64,000 bases of DNA from Proruminimicrobium sp964487915 (lineage in GTDB: Bacteria > Elusimicrobiota > Endomicrobiia > Endomicrobiales > Endomicrobiaceae), in contig CAZASN010000001.1 of assembly GCA_964487915.1 (NCBI GenBank), positions 124,001-188,000 of the forward strand, written 5' to 3'. This document shows positions 41,601-50,600 of this stretch, one piece after another. A program made the position numbers and the translations under genes. Position 1 is the first letter of the stretch. Every line of letters starts with the position of its first letter. The notes under the pieces are model-generated. The model had not been told where the DNA came from. It searched no databases and saw nothing but the letters and a program-made list of their open reading frames with translations.

Positions 41601-44600
41601 GTATTCTGCGTATATTCGGCCCGGAAATGAATATAGATACTATCCAGTATTTATTCAATAAACTTTTTTATCCGGACGGTTTTGATTTTGACAAATTTTT
41701 CAGATTAACCGCAGAAAATAATTTGACAAAAAGTTCCGATAAACTGAGATTGCTGCAAATCAGTTTTGATAACGGTTTTGAAGATGATGCCGGCGAAATA
41801 CTCGGATTTTCGGGTATTGAGGACTCCGCTATAACGGAAATGCTCGTTTATAACGAAAATAAAACAAAATTACAGAATTTCAGATTATTTTCGGAATTGA
41901 AAGAAATGCTTGGTATAAAACCCGAAGATAAAGACAGTGTGCGTTTCCTCGCAAAATACTGTTTTGATAAAGGAAATATTATTGAAACGGACAAGTTAAC
42001 CGAGAAGTTAAATGAAGATATTTTCATACAAAATTTAAAAGCAATATTGAAATATGAAAATAAAGAATATATTTTAACTCCGCTTCTTGCTGATTTGACG
42101 ACTGCAAATATTTATTTAAGCGACAGCCGGTGCGATCAGATTATAAAATTGTTGGAAGAAATGAGCAATTTGAATATTGCGGATCTTGCGGTTAATAACA
42201 ACAATCTTGCGCTCAGAGTTTTTTTGAGTCCGGCTTTTGCCGACGTTTTTAATAGTCAGGTTTCAAAAGAGAAGTTTAAAAATATTGATAATACGATTCA
42301 AAAATACAGAAGAGCTATAGCCGTAAGCATATTTATGACAAAACTGCTAAACGGCAGAGAATCGCTTGTAACTCCTGAAAATTTTGATGAAATCGTAAAA
42401 ATATCCGCAAATGCTTATTTTGCAATACTCAGACAGTGGTTTGATAAACAGCTTACCGGTAAAGATTCTTTCGTTACGGCTATATTCCATGACGAAAGCG
42501 CCGATATAGTTTTTAAAGATATGCTCGGAGACAGATTTAATCCGGAAATTCTAAAACAGTTTTTAAATAAAATAGGCATTGATCCCGACAACGGCGATAA
42601 TGTTCAAATTTTACAGAGATCAAAAGATCCCGGAGTAAAATTTAAAATACTTGACCGTATAATTAACGCTCCTAAAAACGGAGTAAAAAGTTTGTTTTGG
42701 TTTGACGGTCACGGGGCCAAATACGGTTTTTCAATTACGGAAAAAGAACATATATATTTTGAAGAAATAGCGGACGCTTTGCATGTCGCCTATGATAACG
42801 GCGTAGATTTAAAACAGCTTACGCTTGTTTTTAATTCATGCCATTCGGGCGATTTTAAAGATAAGATTCTTACTATGCTTGAACAAAGAGGCGTTAAAGA
42901 TTCTCCCGTTATTATTACCGTAGCCGGTCATGAAACGGAGCTCGGTTATACGGATATTGTGGAACATGACGGCAACAAGATGCTTGTGTCAAATCTTGAA
43001 TTCAGTATTTTTAATTTGTTTGAAAGTTCATCCAATGCCGATTCAGCCGATAAAAATCTGCTGCTTGGAGATTTTATACTTGCGCAAAATGATATTCACT
43101 ATTCTAATCCTACGATATCAATACCTATTACGGAAGACGTAAGAGCAATAATTGAAAGAGCGGTTGCTCAGATAAATAATATAAATCATGAAACCGCCGC
43201 AGGAGAAAGAGAAGACGAAGCGTCATTATTGATAAGAACAGGGCCAAGAATGTCTCTGGATGCCGCGCAGCAGTCGCAAAAAATTCCTGAAATACATTCA
43301 TCTTCTTTGGAATTATCAATATTTAACGTATTGAAAAATAAAAATTCAATATTTGCGTTTTTGGCAAAAACCGCGCCTGTCTGGGAAGAAATAATCTTCA
43401 GAGTAATTCCGTCTGCGGTTACAATATTTAATCCTGTTTTAGGCATAGCATTATTTGCGGTTTCTCAGATAGTATTTTTATTTTCGCATACGATAGTTAA
43501 ATGGCTTGTATACAGAGACTCAGCCGGACACAGACTTGATTTTGCGGGTATTTTGAAAGATGATTTTAGAAACCTCTCTCTTCCTACGCTGGCAGTATCA
43601 ATCCCTTATATTCTGGCAATAATTATTAATCCCGTATTTTGGCCTATGGCAGCCGTATCGGCCATGATAGTGCATTCTTTATTTAACGATAAACTATCCA
43701 TATTGGGTTATTTTAAAAATATAAAATTAAAAGATAATTTTGACATTAAGCTGCCGGTAGAGGCATTGGGAATAAAAGCCGGAGACGAAATACTTATAAC
43801 ATACTTTTCAAACGATACGCTTCTTATAACAAGAAGCAGTTTGGAACTGAAGAAATTTTGGGAAGAATATACAGCCAAAAATCCGCAAAAAGCAAAATTT
43901 AGAAACAGAATATATGCAAATACCGTGAGAGTTACGGTTGCCAAGAACGGTACCGTAAACATAAAAGAATTATATAAGAATAAATTAGAAAAATATCCGC
44001 TTACGCAGGAACAAAAAAACAATATTACGCTTTTCTACAGTCAGGTTCCGGTAAAATCGGAAGAAAAAACCGAAATAATTTCGGGCAAATCTGAAGAGCC
44101 CGTAAAAGACAACGGCGAAGAAGAAATTCAAAATGCATTAACGGATAAAATTAACCCCGATAACGCAATTGATTTTGATTTTTCACGTTTTATAGACGGA
44201 CAAACAGGAAGCGCGGATATCGCCGCCGTTCGTGAATATGTTAAATCCGCTATTGCCGGAAAAGATTTAAAAAACAGTTTGATTACAATAACATTTTCCA
44301 ATTCGCCTGACGCCGGACTTGATGAAAATAAAATCAAAACGGCAGCCCGAATAATATCGCTTTTATCGGATGAATTTAATGAAATTTTTGCGGATAGAAT
44401 CGCGGGCAGCGCCGGAATGACGTATTTTGAAGATATGCTGGAAAATGCTTTTGTACACGGCAATAATTTATCATTAAGCAAAAAGATATTTATTTATTTC
44501 GGAAATGACAGGGATGCCCTCATAATAAATTCAAATACTCCGCAGAATACGACGATTGAAGCGTCGGCTCTAGCCACTAAATTATATCTGTACGGTTTTG

Positions 44601-47600
44601 GAACCGGCATAAAATCAGCGGAATCGGTAAATAATGCAAGATATTCCGTTACCGGTTTGCTTATGCCGGACGGAACGGAAAAAGAAGTATACATAGCTTA
44701 TCTCTCTTTTAAAAAATATCAGCAATTAAAAGAAACCCTTCTTGATAAAGTATTGAAAAAAATTAATTTTTCTGCGATATGGAATACAATTGAAACAAAA
44801 AAGATAGAACGCCGGTATTCTTATACGGCGCTTCCGGTTTTAGAAGAAGGCGAATCTGTTGTCGCGACAAATTTTACGAAAGACGGCGAAGCCGAATACA
44901 GCGGAGACTGGATAAGCTTTACTGTAAGTAAAAAAGGCGGAAAGTATATAATAAGCAATGTCAGCAAAAAAGAAAATAAATTAAAATGGTATATCCCGCC
45001 GCAATGGCAGATTCCTCTTGAAGATAAACTTGAAATAGCGGAAGAAAACGGCAAATTTTATATATGTTCAAACTACCCGGATATACATATTTCTGATTCT
45101 CAGCCCGAAGAAAGCGCCGAAACCGATATTTCTTATCCGCTTGCGCAGCGGAATGAAGAACAGATTCAAAGCGAATTGCCGGCGGAACAAAGTATTCCCG
45201 CCGACAATATTGAATTTGAAAGATTTTTTGAACTTATCCAAAGAAACAGCGCAAAAAAACCCGTCATAGGCGATTCGGGAAATTATGAATATAAATTGAA
45301 ACTCCAAAAATTATCTTTTGAATTGGCCGATACGCTTGATTTAAATCAAATGGAAGAGTTTTATAAAAATGACGAGGATAAATTAAGGCTTGTAAAATAT
45401 CTGCAAATCTTAAAGTTTAAGAGATTAAAAGACAATGAAAGCCTTAGAGCAGTAGTTTATAACGGCGGATTAAATATTAAATACAGACTGCTGGCGTTTA
45501 TGTATTTAAGAAGCAACGGCGTAAACGATTTCAGCGACAGTGTTCTTGAAATACTGAAAGCAAATTTTCTTATTGAATTAAAGCTTAACAGTTTTAAAAT
45601 AGATACGAATTTTGATTTGAGCGTGTTAGGCGCCGGAATTTTGCTTATTTTGAGCCGCTATCTTACAGATAATCATTATATAAACGAACAACAGGAAAAA
45701 AACCTTTATGATAATATATCTTACTCAACATTTGTAGAAAGAAGCGATTTTTATAATTCTTCGGCAAATTCGGGAATGTTTTTCACGTCGCCCGACCCTC
45801 TGACTATGGCGCATGAGATAGGTCATCGCGTACTGTTATTTTATACGGATTCAAGTAAGGGTGTCGCATATTCCACAATACATGAAATATTTGCCGGCGT
45901 TATATCGGCTGTTTTTGCCGAACAATCTGGAATCGGCGGAAAATATTATCAAGACGCATTATATGAATTATTTAACGAAAGAATGAAATATGATTATGTC
46001 CTGCAGGAAGAACACAGAGCATCAAGCGGATTACTTTATACGGTTGCGGAAATTGCCAAGAGAATGGGAAAAACCGTCAAATTTGAATTTCTGGCGGATG
46101 CGATTCTCAATTTATTAAAATCAAAAAAAGGTTTGCCCGAAAGGCAGTCTGACGCCATAATAGACGTTATTTACGAATATATGAAAGTTTTGATGTTTAA
46201 AGACGGTTATACTCAGGCCGAAATTGAACAATTTGAAAAGATATTAAAAGAAGAATCCTGGAAGAGTAAAGTTCTTGAATTGTTTATGAATTTAAAAAAC
46301 ACAAGTTCTAGATGGGATTATTACGGAGAAAGGTATAACTCTCTTATGAGCAGAATGAGATTTGACGTCGTTCAGCCCGAATCTTACAGACACGGATTAT
46401 TGGAAATTGATTACCGCGACGACCTTGTGGTTATAAACAATATTATAATGTCTCAGCCGGATAAGATAAATATTATTATGCAGATAGTTAAGGAAGAGTT
46501 AAGCAAAAGCGATTATCTGTTGAGACCTCAGATCGCAAAGCTGCTTTTTGCCGATCTTCTGGTATCTCTGCCTCAAATAAAACAGTTGTCCAAATATCAG
46601 CTTGACAGATTGATACAGAATCTTGTAGATAAGTTTTTTTCCGATAAAACGGAATACGGGGCGTCGGAGATTGATTATGAAAGAATAAGAATATATGCTT
46701 TGGAAGAATATATCCTTATCAAAAATTTTTTCCCTCGCAGTTTTGAAGAAAGAAATTCCGCCAAAAAAGATTATTTTAAAAATAATTATTACAGGCAGGA
46801 AACAACCAAAGAAGACGGATATAGATACGCCGAATCGCTCCCTTCTTTTGTTCCGTCAATAGACACTTTCTTTATGCTTGCCGGCATTACGACTCTTTAC
46901 AGAAAACTTTTTGATTTTACCGTAAAAAAACTCGCCGCAGCAAAAAAAAGGCCGAGATTTAAAAAAGACGTGGAAAATTATTTAAATATAGTAAGAAATA
47001 AAGCTCAAAATAAATATCTTTTAACGATTATTAACAACGACAGGGCATGGGTGAAATACAGATTATTCGCGTTGATGTATTTAAGAAGCAGAGGCTACGA
47101 TATTGACGACAAGAATGTTATAAACGATATTAAAAGAAAATTTGCGGAAGCAATTAATAAAAACAGCATTTCGGTAAACAATAATTTTGATTTAAGGGCT
47201 GTTTTGACGGGCGTATATCTTTTATTGGAAAATTTTTCAAGACAGTACACAGATTCAAAACAGGAAATAGAGCTTTATGAATTAATTTCAAAAGCAGTCG
47301 TTCTCAGAAGGGGAAAAGAGGCTATAGGAGCCAGAGCAAATATGACTTTTGTATCGGTCAATCCGCTGACTATGGCTCATGAATTGGGGCACAGGATACT
47401 TGCTTATGCTTCCGAAAGCTCTCTTGAAGATATAACTATTCATGAATTATTTGCCGAAATAACAGCAAATTTATTTGCCAAAATTACGGGTTTGAAAGAA
47501 AAAGAATACAGCGATGTTTTGTACAGATTGTTTGACAATTCGGTAAATTATGACGATGTTTTTCAGAATGAACACAGGGCGTCAATGGGATTTATAGAAC

Positions 47601-50600
47601 TTTTAAGAAAAGTAAGCGCCCAGACCGGCAGAAGCGTCAGATGGGATGTCCTTGCAAACGCAATTGTTTCTTATACAAAACGGCCATCCGGCAACATCAT
47701 TGAAAACAGCCAGAGTAAAAATTTAAAAAATATTTTTCTTGCATATCTGGAAAGCCTTTATAAAAAAAGACAATATACGGCTGATGATTTGAAAAATATG
47801 TTTAATGCCGCCCAGAGAATTACCAGCGGCGAGAATGTCGTTGCGGAAATACTTGATGATATAAAAATTAAAGATTCAGGACTTTATGAAAATATTTTAA
47901 ATGTTTTGCAGAGAAAAATGAAACGGCAGAAATCTTATATGAAGGGATTTATACCAAGAATTTTATACAGTAAATCAAAAATAAAAGAAATTGCGGATAT
48001 ATTCAAAGAAATTTTGGGAATTAAACCGCAATACAAAGATGATAAAGATATTATAACAAAACTCGTATTCAGCCAGCCAAAGAGAATTAATTATGTTTTA
48101 AAACTGGTCATTAACCAAATTCTGAGCAAAAAAGAATTGTCAAAATATGATTTTGAAAATCTTATTAAATTAGAATTTTTATTGAATAATACGGCTGTAA
48201 TGTATAATTCAAGAGCCGAGCTTGAATCCGGAATAAGCGGTATTTTAAACGATATAATCAGAACAGTAGGGAATGATCCTTTCCATAGGCATTATAATAC
48301 TTTCAATCTGTCGGATTACAGGTATGTTCAGTCATATATGAAAAACAGGATAAGCGGCGCAAACAGCCGGTTAACGATGACTTGGCTGGATAATTTACTG
48401 TTATCATTCGGGAAGACTGATTTTAATGAAAGGCAAAAAATCGTAGCGGCTGTAGAATATCCGATAATCATATTGGGAATGTTCTTCCCCAAAATCAGGA
48501 ACTGGTTCTTAAATAAACACAAAGCCGGCGATATCTCTCAAATTGAAATCAGGCTGACGCAACTTGAGGCAACTACGCTTGAAAAAATTAAAAATATTTT
48601 AAAAATAGAAATCAGCGATATAAGTTCTTTGAGTTTTATTAGAAAACTGGCAATTTTGTCAAAAATATTGGCAAACAAAACAATTAAAACTTCCAATATG
48701 GAAGAACATCTAAAATTAAATGAAGCAGCGGACAAACCGGCGGAACAAAAGTTGCCTGCTAAAACTGAAAGTATAAAGTGGATATTAATTTTATCAATAT
48801 CAACGGCTTTATTAATAACGGTTGTTTTTCATTTCAGTTTGCTTTCTTTTGTTTTTATGATATTTCCCGTAACAAGTTTTTTTACTCTGGGATGGTCGTT
48901 GTTAAAACCCCAATCGGACAAAATTTACGGTAAGGAAAAATATGAAAGCGAATATTTTTCAAACATACCTGAAACGGATTATGACTATTCGCAGGCTCCA
49001 GCTAAGGATGTTACCGTACAAATTCCTGTTTTTAAAGAATCTAATAATGTTATTTTCAACACAATAATGCAAAGTATAAAAGCTTGCCAAAAGTACAGCC
49101 AAAAATCCGGAGCCCGCGCAAATATTGTTATAAGCGACGACGGATTGGCAGTTTTGCTTAAAGGAAAGATATCAAAAGAAGATATAGAATATTTATTGCA
49201 AACAGAAAGCGTAATGCTTACCGATGATCAGAAACAAGCCGTTGAAAGAATAAGATTTTACAGAGCCAATAATATTTCTTTTGTCGCAAGACCTGAGAAA
49301 CCGAGGGCCGGTTTATTTAAAAAAGCAAGCAACCTTAACCATACTTACAGATTGATTAATTCTCTTGAAAACGCAGGCATAATAGAAGACGGCACTTATT
49401 ATGAAGGGGACAGCTTGTTTATAGGCGATATTATACTGCTCCTTGATAAAGACAGCCAATTGCACGAAGATGTTATATCGGTAACAGTTCCTAAATTTAT
49501 TAAAGACGAAAATCTGGCGTTTACGCAAAACTCAACATTGCCTTCAAATGAAAATGACAATTATTTTACAAGATTCATGGCTCCGTTTACTACGTTTTTA
49601 TTCCAGCATATTTTTGCCGCCAACGCCATATCAGGCGGATTGGTTCCGTTTGTGGGTCATAACGGATTTATAAGGAAAAAATGCTTGGAGGAAATCGGAA
49701 ATTGGCCGGAAGACAGGGTTTCCGAAGATTTTTATACCTCAATTAAATTTCAAACGCTGGGGTATCGCGGCATGTATTTGTCGTTCAAAGGATATGAATT
49801 TAAAGAAATTGTAAGCCGTTCTTATATAGAAGAAGTAAATAAAATTTTAAGGTATGTTTTCGGATTGTTGGAACTGATATTTAACAGACATTTGATTAAT
49901 AAAAATAAGGGCGTACAAAAAGGCGTTTTGACTGATTGGATGAAAGATTTTTTAAATTCCGGCAACGTCAGATGGCATCAAAAAATAAATTTCTTTATAT
50001 ATCCGTTGTCATATGTAAATCTTATGTCGGTTATACCTATGACGCTTATAGCTTTGGTTTTTAAAAAGATTGTTATCTCACAGTTTTCTTTATTGTTTTT
50101 GATATTTACGATCCCGTTTGCGCTTGTGATGTATAAAATTTATAAAGAAAACCGTATGCCGGATCAGAAAAAAGACAATGTCTTTAATGTTTTTTTTAAG
50201 ATAGTGTTAAATATTGTTTCAATATCCGTAATGTTTGTTTCTTTTTCATATTCCGTTCTGAAAGGGCTGCGGAAATTTATTTCCAAAAAAGAATCAGGAT
50301 TCCAGACGACAAATGTAGATGAGGAAAATTATAATTTTAAGCAGGCTTTTGATTTAATTAAAGAACATTTTAACAAAAATAAATCGGCGTTTTTACTGTT
50401 GGTTTTGTGGGGATTGATAGCTTTTGCCGTAAAACCGGTTGTTAATGCCGCTTTTATAGGTTCTCTTTTTTATATAACGGCTTTTTCTTTTGCTTCAATC
50501 ATATTCAGCCCGTTTTTGTTTAAAGCCTTAAAAACCGTATTTGATGAAAAAACAGAGCATATCAATCTTTGCTTTAAAATTTACAATAAATCCGATCGTT

